DNA from: Tessaracoccus timonensis
GTDB taxonomy: Bacteria > Actinomycetota > Actinomycetes > Propionibacteriales > Propionibacteriaceae
Assembly: GCF_900343145.1 (NCBI RefSeq)
Contig: NZ_LT996886.1
Span: forward strand, 1,736,001-1,800,000
Length of the DNA stretch: 64,000 bases
Direction: 5' to 3'
Part shown: in pieces, positions 57,531-64,000 of the stretch
Numbering within the stretch: the stretch's first letter is position 1
Layout: every line of letters starts with the position of its first letter
Program-made: the position numbers and the translations under genes
Notes under the pieces: model-generated
The model's input: only the letters and a program-made list of their open reading frames with translations
Told to the model about the DNA's origin: nothing
Databases searched by the model: none

Positions 57531-58753
57531 AGCTGCACGTCTTGCCCGTTGCCGTGGTTGCTGCAGGGGCGGCGACTGCGCTGGGTATCAGCCTGATCTC
57601 GCCCGTCCCGGTCGATCGCGACTCGCAGGTTACGCCGCCGCTCGAGAGCCGGGTCTACTGCCAACCGCTCGGCGAGGGTGAACTCCTGGCCTCTGGGCAA
57701 GGGAAGGTCGTCACCGCGCAGGTGGGCGGTGAGGAGAGCGCCCCGAGCGACGCGGTTCGCGAACCCGTGAAGGCACTCACCACCGTCCGCGGCATCGCGC
57801 CCACGGGCGGCGTGCTCGGGGCCGACGGGATCTGGGCGCCCTGCCAAGCCCCCGCCACGAGCGGCACGGTGCTGTGGCCCGATGCGTCGAGGGCCGAACT
57901 GCGGCTGACGAACCCCGACGCCACCGACGCCTCCGTCGACCTCATCCTCACCGGACCCGACGGCGAAATCAGCGCCGTGGGCGCGCGCGACATCACGCTC
58001 TCACCAGGGCAAACGCGTCAGGTGGCCGTGTCCGTGCTGGCCCGCGGCGTCGATGGTCCGGTGGTTGCTCACTGGTCGACGAGCCGTGGCCGAGCGCTCG
58101 CCGTCGGCGTGACCGCGGGCACCGTGCACTTCGCAAGCCCCTCGACGACGCCTGCCACCAAGCGCACGCTGCCCGGCCTGGCACGCGGGGGGAAGCCGAC
58201 GGTGCTGATCGCTAACCCCGGAGAGCAGCGCGCCACGGCCAGCGTGGCCTTCCATGGGCCATCCAGCACGTTCACACCCACGGGCGGCGAGGAGATCTCG
58301 ATCCCGGGGCACTCCGTCGTGACGGTAGCGCTCGACTCGGGCACCGCAGGCGAGCCCGGCGCGTTCACCGTCGAGAGTGATGTGCCGGTGGCTGCGTCGC
58401 TGCACTCGACGACGGGTGACGCCTCTGCGACTAGTGGGGGCGCGGCACAGGATTCCGCGCTGACCGGCGTTGTGCCCGCGGAATCCACACTGCAGCTCAC
58501 CAACCTGGGCGCGAATCGAACGAAGGCGACAGTGTCGCTCGGCGGCGCTGAGCAGGACGTCGTCGTGGAGCCTGGCACCACCGGGACGCTGCCGGTGCCG
58601 GGCGAGGGCGCGGTTGCGGTGAGTGTCGCCGCTGACCAGCCGCTCGTTGGCGCGGCGGTGACGAAGAAGGGTGCGGCAGTGGTGCCACTGGGTGCGGGCA
58701 CCGTCGTGGAGGCGAAGCCCCTCACTGCCAAGCTCGACCCGACCCTGCGTTAA
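57527..58753 (+). CDS. DUF5719-family secreted protein
   Basis: This 408-residue protein has an N-terminal signal anchor (about 5–27) and an extracellular part of beta-sandwich repeats (AELRLTNPDATDASVDLILTGPDGEI, TVLIANPGEQRATASVAFHGP, LQLTNLGANRTKATVSLGG). This fits DUF5719, found beside the large glycosyltransferase in actinobacteria. It is probably a partner of that enzyme. The ATG overlaps the preceding stop, and the 3' end overlaps the convergent metallopeptidase-like gene. Confidence 0.82.
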   Translation: MKLHVLPVAVVAAGAATALGISLISPVPVDRDSQVTPPLESRVYCQPLGEGELLASGQGKVVTAQVGGEESAPSDAVREPVKALTTVRGIAPTGGVLGADGIWAPCQAPATSGTVLWPDASRAELRLTNPDATDASVDLILTGPDGEISAVGARDITLSPGQTRQVAVSVLARGVDGPVVAHWSTSRGRALAVGVTAGTVHFASPSTTPATKRTLPGLARGGKPTVLIANPGEQRATASVAFHGPSSTFTPTGGEEISIPGHSVVTVALDSGTAGEPGAFTVESDVPVAASLHSTTGDASATSGGAAQDSALTGVVPAESTLQLTNLGANRTKATVSLGGAEQDVVVEPGTTGTLPVPGEGAVAVSVAADQPLVGAAVTKKGAAVVPLGAGTVVEAKPLTAKLDPTLR

Positions 58754-59169
58754 CCCCAGTCGTCGCGGCCGCCCAGGTCGTCGATGCTGCGCCCAGTGAG
58801 CGTGGCGAGCTGCTCGACCAGGGTGCGGTGCACGAGTTCTCTGAGCGCGGCGGGTGACGCGGCGCGGTGTTCGAGGGGGCGCTCGTAGAGCACGATGCGG
58901 GCGCGCTGGTGCTGGTCGGCCTCGACGCCGGCGGAGAGCGGCACGCGCTCGCCCGACCACCGGCTACTGAGGTACGGCACCTCTTCCACGCCGACCACAA
59001 CGTCGTCGAGCGCGAGGGCGTCGTGGGCGAGCACTGCGGCGATCGCGTCGCGCACGCATTGGCTGAAGAACTCTTGCCGCGACTGAACGCGGTTCAGGCG
59101 AGCAGGGGAGCCGGGAGCCGTCAGCGGACCACAGATTCCGCGTCCATGTCGGTCTCTCCTGCGTGGCAT
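58750..59169 (-). CDS. Metallopeptidase-family protein lacking the HExxH motif
   Basis: This 139-residue protein starts RRRDRHGRGICGPL and continues with VVVGVEEVP, ARIVLYERPLEHRAASPAALRELVHRTLVEQLATLTG. This is the zincin-like family that normally ends in HExxHHFG. Here the expected site reads VHRTLVEQ, so the zinc ligands are incomplete and peptidase activity is doubtful. The start is supported by a TAGAGT box 6 nt upstream. It is divergent from the DUF3499 gene. Confidence 0.75.
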   Translation of the reverse strand: MPRRRDRHGRGICGPLTAPGSPARLNRVQSRQEFFSQCVRDAIAAVLAHDALALDDVVVGVEEVPYLSSRWSGERVPLSAGVEADQHQRARIVLYERPLEHRAASPAALRELVHRTLVEQLATLTGRSIDDLGGRDDWG

Positions 59170-59175
59170 GGGCCA

Positions 59176-59181
59176 ACTCTA
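59176..59181 (-). promoter_or_regulatory. -10 box of the metallopeptidase-like gene
   Basis: TAGAGT on the minus strand, 6 nt before the ATG at 59169. Only 13 bp separate it from the opposite -10 box of the DUF3499 gene. Confidence 0.5.
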
Positions 59182-59194
59182 GCCCGTTCGTGGT

Positions 59195-59200
59195 TAGTCT
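59195..59200 (+). promoter_or_regulatory. -10 box of the DUF3499 gene
   Basis: TAGTCT ends 7 nt before the GTG at 59208. Confidence 0.45.
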
Positions 59201-59207
59201 CTCGTTC

Positions 59208-59564
59208 GTGCGCCGTTGTTCTCGATCCTCCTGCGATGCCCTCGCCGTTGCGACGCTCACCTACGTCTACGCCGAATCGACGGCGGTGATCGGGCCGCTC
59301 GCGGCAACCCACGAGCCGGGGGCGTACGATCTGTGCGCCAAGCACGCCGAGTCGATGTCGGTGCCGAAGAACTGGGACGTCATCCGCCTGCCCGACGCGG
59401 ACCCCGTCGCGGAATTCCGTGCACAGGCCGCCGACGATGAGCTCATGGCGCTCGCCGACGCCGTCCGCCAGATTGGGCTTCGCCACGACGATGTCTCCCT
59501 GCCGGAGGCTCCGTCCGCGCCGGTCGACCCGGTGGAACCCAGACTGCGCATCGTGCGCGAGTGA
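59208..59564 (+). CDS. DUF3499-family protein
   Basis: This 118-residue protein begins RRCSRSSCDALAVATLTYVYAESTAVIGPLA and has DLCAKHAESM. Cys4, Cys9, Cys43 and His46 could form a zinc site. This matches DUF3499, found next to manB in actinobacteria; the function is unknown. The start is the GTG placed by the TAGTCT box; the longer frame from 59163 overlaps the divergent gene. Confidence 0.83.
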   Translation: MRRCSRSSCDALAVATLTYVYAESTAVIGPLAATHEPGAYDLCAKHAESMSVPKNWDVIRLPDADPVAEFRAQAADDELMALADAVRQIGLRHDDVSLPEAPSAPVDPVEPRLRIVRE

Positions 59565-59576
59565 TGAGGCGGGCGC

Positions 59577-59582
59577 TAGGCT
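59577..59582 (+). promoter_or_regulatory. -10 box of manB
   Basis: TAGGCT ends 6 nt before the GTG at 59589. Confidence 0.5.
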
Positions 59583-59588
59583 GAGCTG

Positions 59589-60941
59589 GTGCTGAACGAC
59601 CAGATTTTCAAGGCCAACGACATCCGCGGCATCGTCGCCGGGAACCAGCCTGAATGGGACGTCGAGGGGGCGGCGCAGCTCGGCGCGGCGTTCGTGAAAC
59701 TCACGGGGGCGAGCGAGTTCGTGATGGGGCGCGACATGCGCCGGCTGGGGGAGGAACTCTCCGCCGCGTTCGCGGAAGGTGCCCGCCGCGCCGGCGCCGA
59801 CGTCGTGCAGCTCGGCCTCACCAGCACCGACCAACTGTGGTACGCCTCGGGCGCGACGAGCCTGCCCGGCGTGCAGTTCACAGCGAGCCACAACCCCGTC
59901 GACTACAACGGCATCAAGTTTTGTCTCGCCGACGCGCGCCCCGTGCCGGCTGATTTCATGACTAAGCTGCGCGACCTCGCCCCGACGGTGGACCTCTCGC
60001 GCCCGGTTTCCGGGGGAGTGCGCGAATGGGACTCGCTGCCGGGCTACGCGCAGAAGCTCGGAGAGCTGGTGCCCGTGCGCACCGAGCGGCGGTTGAACGT
60101 GGTTGTGGATGCGGGCAACGGCATGGCCGGGCACACCGTCGACGCCGTGCTGGGTGGGCGCGATGTGGACGTGGTGGGGCTCTACTTGGAGCTCGACGGG
60201 TCATTCCCGAACCATCCGCCCAACCCACTGGTGCCGGAGAACCTCGTCGATGCCCGGCGCGCTGTCGTCGAGCATGGGGCGGACCTAGGGCTGGTGTTCG
60301 ACGGGGATGCCGATCGCTGCTTCATCATCGACGAGCGCGGCGAGGTGGTGGACCCGTCGGTGATCACCGCGATGATCGCGCGGGCGGAGTTGGAGCGGGA
60401 GCCGGGGTCGGTGATCGTGATCAACACCATCACGTCGCAATGCGTGGCCGAGGCCGTCGAGGGGCGCGGGGAGCTGGCGCGCTCGCGCGTCGGGCACAGC
60501 TACGTGAAGGCGCTGATGGCTGAGCGCAACGCGATCTTCGGTGGCGAGCACTCGGCGCACTACTACTTCCGTGATTTTTGGTCGGCAGATACCGGCATGC
60601 TTGCCGCGCTGCACGTGATGGAGACGGTGCGTGCCGGCGGGGTGCTTTCTGAGCTGGCGAGCGCATTCGACGGGTATTCGCGTTCAGGAGAGATCAACTC
60701 CGCAGTGGCGGACACCGATGCCGTGCTCGACGCGGTGGCCGCGGTGTTCGAGGGACGCGGGCGGCATGAACTCGGCGACGGGCTCACCATCCGCGACGCC
60801 GACGCCGGCTGGTGGGTGAACCTGCGCCCGTCGAATACCGAGCCGCTGCTGCGCCTGAACGTGGAGGCCCGCGATGAGGCGACCATGGCCGCCCTCCGGG
60901 ACGAGGCCCTCGCCCTCGTGCGCTCGGCTCCCGGTGGTTGA
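59589..60941 (+). CDS. manB: Phosphomannomutase
   Basis: This 450-residue enzyme converts mannose-6-phosphate to mannose-1-phosphate. It has FKANDIRGIV, the phosphoserine Ser100 in FTASHNPVDYNGIK, the metal loop VFDGDADRCF, GGEHSAHYYF and the phosphate loop RPSNTEPLLR. Its product is the substrate of ManC. The stop codon lies inside a repeat F copy, which may have replaced the original 3' end; the protein still ends soon after the last conserved helix. Confidence 0.95.
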   Translation: MLNDQIFKANDIRGIVAGNQPEWDVEGAAQLGAAFVKLTGASEFVMGRDMRRLGEELSAAFAEGARRAGADVVQLGLTSTDQLWYASGATSLPGVQFTASHNPVDYNGIKFCLADARPVPADFMTKLRDLAPTVDLSRPVSGGVREWDSLPGYAQKLGELVPVRTERRLNVVVDAGNGMAGHTVDAVLGGRDVDVVGLYLELDGSFPNHPPNPLVPENLVDARRAVVEHGADLGLVFDGDADRCFIIDERGEVVDPSVITAMIARAELEREPGSVIVINTITSQCVAEAVEGRGELARSRVGHSYVKALMAERNAIFGGEHSAHYYFRDFWSADTGMLAALHVMETVRAGGVLSELASAFDGYSRSGEINSAVADTDAVLDAVAAVFEGRGRHELGDGLTIRDADAGWWVNLRPSNTEPLLRLNVEARDEATMAALRDEALALVRSAPGG

Positions 60942-60972
60942 GTAGCCACCGGAGGTGGCGTATCGAAACCAC
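60934..60972. repeat. Repeat F, copy over the manB stop
   Basis: GGTGGTTGAGTAGCC…GGCGTATCGAAACCAC, with an inner GCCACC-GGA-GGTGGC stem. The TGA stop of manB is part of it. It lies 79 bp before hairpin D copy 2. Confidence 0.72.
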
Positions 60973-61051
60973 ATCCGCCTGATGATGTCGACTCGCCGCT
61001 TGCAGCGACGGCTCAATCGTCGATGCTCGAAACCCCACCTTCCACCCCCAC

Positions 61052-61130
61052 CTAACCCGATATCCACATTCGTTTCTCAGATCAGGTCAGAATCGCACGT
61101 TTCAGCAAACGAATGTGGATATCGGGTTAG
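61052..61130. repeat. Hairpin repeat D, copy 2 (79 bp, perfect 24-bp stem)
   Basis: Same stem as at 35364–35442, with no mismatch in either arm; the 31-nt loop differs at many positions. It lies between manB and the Trm112-like gene. Confidence 0.9.
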
Positions 61131-61168
61131 CTCTCGCCTCGTACACCTCAGCACCGAACGGTACGCAG

Positions 61169-61174
61169 TAGGCT
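61169..61174 (+). promoter_or_regulatory. -10 box of the Trm112-like gene
   Basis: TAGGCT ends 6 nt before the ATG at 61181. Confidence 0.5.
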
Positions 61175-61180
61175 TGGGCC

Positions 61181-61369
61181 ATGGCTGAAACCATGGACCT
61201 CTCCCCGGAACTGCTGGCGATCCTCGCCTGCCCCTCGTGCCACGCGAAGTTCGCGGTCGACTACGACTCGAACGAGCTCGTCTGCACGAATCAGTCGTGC
61301 GCGCTGGCCTACCCGGTGCGCAACAACATCCCTGTGCTCCTCATTGACGAGGCGCGGTCCACGCTGTGA
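61181..61369 (+). CDS. Trm112-family zinc-ribbon protein
   Basis: This 62-residue protein has Cys17 and Cys20 (LACPSCHAKF) and Cys35 and Cys40 (LVCTNQSCALAYPV), followed by RNNIPVLLIDEA, the standard Trm112/YcaR form. Such proteins often activate methyltransferases or accompany sugar-modifying enzymes. The stop overlaps the next start (GTGA). Confidence 0.9.
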   Translation: MAETMDLSPELLAILACPSCHAKFAVDYDSNELVCTNQSCALAYPVRNNIPVLLIDEARSTL

Positions 61370-62370
61370 TTCCCTTTGACGACGCCCGCCTCGAGGCACC
61401 GACACTCGCCGACCACGAGGGGCTGCGCTGGCTCGCCTCCGCCGGGGCGAGGGTTCGTCGGCTGCAGCTCGACGCCATCCTGCCGCAGCTCGAGCGCGGC
61501 GACCGCCCCCGCGGCGTGCTGCTGATGGGCGCCGAGGCCAGGCTGATGCGCGCGGCGCTCGAGCCGGTGTGCCCGGTACCGCTCATGGCGTGGCCGGGCG
61601 CGATGCTGCCCGCGTGGGTTGGCCCGCTCGACCTGGTTGCCATCGTCGACGATCAAGACCCAAACTCCGGCCTCCTCGAGGCATCCGCCGGCGCCGCCCG
61701 CAGGGGAGCGACGGTGCTCGTCGCGGCGCAGGAGCACTCGCCGTTGGCGGAGGTGACGTCGGGTGCGGAGACGACGCTGGTTCCCGTCGACGACCACGAT
61801 CCGACGGCGGCCGCCGTGGCGCTGCTCACGTTGCTGGGGCAGCTGGGGCTCGGCCCGCACGTCAACCTGGAAGGAGTCGCGGAGGCGGTGGACCTCGTCG
61901 CGGAGAGTTGTTCGCCGTTGAAGGATCTGTCGTCGAATCCGGGCAAGGAGCTTGCCATCGCGTTCGCGGATCACGTGCCGCTGATCTGGGGTGGATCGGT
62001 GCTCGCCAACCGCGCCGGGCGGCGGATCGGTGAGGCGCTCCGGCACGCAAGCGGAGTGCCCGCGTTGGCCGCCGACGCCACGGAGCTTGCGGCGGTGTTG
62101 CGCAACACGGAGCGACGAGATCCGTTCGCCGACCCCGACGACCAACCTCGCACTCCGATGGTGCTCCTGCTCGACGTCGACGAGGTGCCTCAGGGGGTGC
62201 AGGCGCGCGTGAGAGAGATCGAGAACCTGGCCGACGCCGCGTCGGTGCGGGTAGTGCGCGTTGCATCGGGCGCCGCTGACTACCCGCTTGCCCCCGTCGA
62301 GCGCTACGTGACGCTGCTCGCACGCGGGCTGTACGCCGTCGAATATCTGAAGATTGGATTGTGCCGATGA
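61366..62370 (+). CDS. SIS-domain phosphosugar isomerase-like protein (TobH/PMI type)
   Basis: This 334-residue protein has a Rossmann-like SIS fold in two halves: [20 protein letters not shown] and [35 protein letters not shown], then [37 protein letters not shown]. It resembles bifunctional phosphoglucose/phosphomannose isomerases and mycobacterial TobH. Its place behind manB suggests that it makes mannose-6-phosphate from fructose-6-phosphate. Catalytic residues cannot be assigned with certainty. GTG start, coupled to the Trm112-like gene. Confidence 0.8.
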   Translation: MIPFDDARLEAPTLADHEGLRWLASAGARVRRLQLDAILPQLERGDRPRGVLLMGAEARLMRAALEPVCPVPLMAWPGAMLPAWVGPLDLVAIVDDQDPNSGLLEASAGAARRGATVLVAAQEHSPLAEVTSGAETTLVPVDDHDPTAAAVALLTLLGQLGLGPHVNLEGVAEAVDLVAESCSPLKDLSSNPGKELAIAFADHVPLIWGGSVLANRAGRRIGEALRHASGVPALAADATELAAVLRNTERRDPFADPDDQPRTPMVLLLDVDEVPQGVQARVREIENLADAASVRVVRVASGAADYPLAPVERYVTLLARGLYAVEYLKIGLCR

Positions 62371-62804
62371 CGACGAAGGTGCTGGTGCTGAACGGACCGA
62401 ACTTGGGCAGGCTGGGGTCGAGGCAGCCCGACGTGTACGGCGCGCTCACCTACGAGGGGCTGGCGGAACACCTCGTCGAGACGGGGAAACCGCTCGGCTT
62501 CGACGTCGACGTGCGCCAGACCGAGCACGAGGGCCAGATGATTCAGTGGCTGCACGAGGCCGCAGACGGCGGGCACCCCGTCGTGATCAATGCTGGGGCG
62601 TGGACGCACTACTCGTACGCGATTGCCGACGCCGCCGCCCTCGTCCCGCGCTACGTCGAGGTGCACATCTCCAACGTGTTCGCGCGTGAGGAATTCCGGC
62701 ATCATTCGGTGCTGAGCGCCGGCGCGGCGGGGATCATCGTCGGCTGTGGAGTGGGCGGCTACGACCTCGCCCTCGCGCACCTTGCCTCGCTGTCGCAGCG
62801 GTAG
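62367..62804 (+). CDS. aroQ: Type II 3-dehydroquinate dehydratase
   Basis: This 145-residue dodecameric enzyme of the shikimate pathway dehydrates 3-dehydroquinate. It starts [23 protein letters not shown], with Arg19 and the catalytic Tyr24 on the mobile loop, then [18 protein letters not shown] and [19 protein letters not shown]. The ATG overlaps the SIS-gene stop (ATGA); a GTG at 62361 is the alternative. No other aro gene is nearby. Hairpin E copy 3 follows. Confidence 0.94.
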   Translation: MTTKVLVLNGPNLGRLGSRQPDVYGALTYEGLAEHLVETGKPLGFDVDVRQTEHEGQMIQWLHEAADGGHPVVINAGAWTHYSYAIADAAALVPRYVEVHISNVFAREEFRHHSVLSAGAAGIIVGCGVGGYDLALAHLASLSQR

Positions 62805-62820
62805 ATTCCGCCCAGGCACC

Positions 62821-62927
62821 TGCAACCTGTGCGGCAACTGAGCGGATTATGTGTCACCTGCTTCTGGACGACGCCTCGTCGCGGCTAGGCAAGTGACACT
62901 TGTTCCGCAACTGAGCCGCACAGGTTA
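62821..62927. repeat. Hairpin repeat E, copy 3 (107 bp)
   Basis: Same orientation and block order as the copy at 38328: outer TGCAACCTGTGCGGC arm, inner GTGTCACCTGC arm, central CGCCTCGTC, then the matching right arms. It lies between aroQ and ahcY. Confidence 0.9.
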
Positions 62928-63034
62928 CGTGTGCCCGGCGGAGGGAGCGCGCCCGGTGGAGGGAGTACGCCCGCCGCCCACCCGCCGCACCGACGACCCC
63001 CGCTGCCGGGCGGGCATCGTCGCGGCAAAGCGCG

Positions 63035-63040
63035 TAGGCT
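63035..63040 (+). promoter_or_regulatory. -10 box of ahcY
   Basis: TAGGCT ends 8 nt before the GTG at 63049. The space from 62928 to 63034 is GC-rich and shows nothing else that I recognise. Confidence 0.45.
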
Positions 63041-63048
63041 TGGCTACC

Positions 63049-64000
63049 GTGGAATACCAAGTTGCAGACCTGTCGTTGGCCGAGTTTGGGCGCAAGGAGA
63101 TCGCGCTCGCTGAACACGAGATGCCGGGCCTCATGGCCATGCGCGAGCGCTACGCAGCCGAGCAGCCGCTCAAGGGCGCGCGCATCGCCGGCTCGATTCA
63201 CATGACCATCCAAACCGCCGTCCTCATCGAAACCCTCACCGCGCTGGGCGCGGAGGTGCGCTGGGCGTCGTGCAACATCTTCTCGACACAGGACCACGCG
63301 GCGGCGGCGATCGTCGTCGGCAAGGACGGCACCCCCGAAGACCCGCGCGGCGTGCCCGTGTTCGCGTGGAAGGGTGAGACGCTCGAGGAGTACTGGCAGT
63401 GCACCTCGCGCATCTTCGACTGGGGCGACGAGCTGCCCAACATGATCCTCGACGACGGCGGCGACGCGTCCATGCTCGTCCACGAGGGCGTGCGTGCGCA
63501 GGAGGCAGGCTCGGTCCGCGAGGCCACCGACGACGACTCGCACGAGTTCCGCATCTTCCTGGACACGCTGCGCAACAGCACCCTCGACTGGAAGGCCATC
63601 GCCGAGTCGGTGCGCGGCGTCACGGAAGAAACCACGACGGGCGTGCACCGTCTGCACGAAATGCATCGCAACAACGAGCTGCTCTTCCCGGCCATCAACG
63701 TCAACGACTCGGTCACCAAGAGCAAATTCGACAACAAGTACGGCTGCCGCCACTCGCTCATCGACGGCATCAACCGCGCCACCGACGTGCTGATCGGCGG
63801 CAAGGTCGCCGTCGTGTGTGGCTACGGCGACGTAGGCAAGGGCTGCGCGGAGTCGTTGCGCGGGCAGGGAGCTCGCGTGATCGTCACGGAAATCGACCCC
63901 ATCTGCGCGCTCCAGGCCGCGATGGACGGCTACCAGGTGGCGCGCCTCGACTCCGTCATCGAAGAAGCCGACATCTTCGTCACGTGCACCGGCAACCGCG
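63049..64000 (+). CDS. ahcY: S-adenosylhomocysteinase, 3' part outside window
   Basis: The frame opens at a GTG and runs off the right edge (317 codons seen). It shows [74 protein letters not shown], the NAD-linked catalytic region [30 protein letters not shown] and the NAD-binding loop [28 protein letters not shown]. The enzyme splits S-adenosylhomocysteine to adenosine and homocysteine and so keeps methylation going. The eukaryote-like insert after [11 protein letters not shown] is present, as in other actinobacteria. Confidence 0.97.
   Translation, partial: MEYQVADLSLAEFGRKEIALAEHEMPGLMAMRERYAAEQPLKGARIAGSIHMTIQTAVLIETLTALGAEVRWASCNIFSTQDHAAAAIVVGKDGTPEDPRGVPVFAWKGETLEEYWQCTSRIFDWGDELPNMILDDGGDASMLVHEGVRAQEAGSVREATDDDSHEFRIFLDTLRNSTLDWKAIAESVRGVTEETTTGVHRLHEMHRNNELLFPAINVNDSVTKSKFDNKYGCRHSLIDGINRATDVLIGGKVAVVCGYGDVGKGCAESLRGQGARVIVTEIDPICALQAAMDGYQVARLDSVIEEADIFVTCTGNR

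Noticed and set aside
62928-63048. SAH or SAM riboswitch upstream of ahcY
   Set aside because: The region is GC-rich, but I could not find the conserved riboswitch core, and a TAGGCT box 8 nt before the start leaves no room for a leader.

Overview
The window is GC-rich chromosomal DNA from an actinobacterium, most likely a member of the Propionibacteriaceae or a close relative. The evidence is a propionyl/acetyl-CoA carboxylase set with the small epsilon subunit, a WhiB2-type regulator, a mycobacterial-type LpdA, and actinobacterium-specific families (DUF3151, DUF3499, TIGR03089, DUF5719, DUF222/HNH). The gene order accA–(nudix, lipoprotein)–maf–accE–accD–birA–PH–purK–purE–LCP–TIGR03089–manC–whiB2–metallopeptidase–DUF3499–manB–SIS–ahcY resembles, from memory, the order around Rv3248c–Rv3308 of Mycobacterium tuberculosis. 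No rRNA, tRNA or CRISPR array was found.

Layout. 1–1312: a DMT exporter cut by the left edge and a divergent TetR regulator, with more AT-rich codons than the rest. 1385–3262: a Pr6Pr membrane protein, then a SatD-type protein and a small membrane protein enclosed by two inverted 74-bp hairpins. 3350–6640: typA, an IS5-family element at its promoter, and a monooxygenase. 6694–12407: DUF3151, the dhaKLM dihydroxyacetone kinase operon, then purA and purD. 12547–19442: a 1748-residue subtilase and purB. 19551–24828: an ABC-2 exporter, a two-component system and an MFS exporter. 24895–30118: metG, an HNH/DUF222 protein and a DUF2207 protein. 30252–34410: phosphosugar mutase, purine nucleoside phosphorylase and lpdA. 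35552–43879: biotin-dependent carboxylase genes, birA and purKE. 43945–58753: envelope genes (DUF3352, two LCP ligases, glycosyltransferases, manC) plus whiB2 and a prolyl oligopeptidase. 58750–64000: a metallopeptidase-like protein, DUF3499, manB, a Trm112-like protein, SIS, aroQ and ahcY (cut by the right edge).

How the genes work together. purA, purB, purD, purE and purK supply purines; PNP and its neighbouring mutase salvage them. accA, accE, accD and birA form and biotinylate an acyl-CoA carboxylase. manB, manC, the SIS protein, the glycosyltransferases and the two LCP proteins probably build and attach a mannose-containing cell-wall polymer. metG and ahcY act in methionine and methyl-group metabolism.

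Two features cut across the whole window. First, intergenic spaces hold at least six families of long palindromic hairpins. Several have perfect 15–24 bp stems, and four families recur at distant sites. Second, about twenty genes have a TANNNT -10 box ending 6–8 nt before the start codon, which points to leaderless mRNAs and settles several starts.
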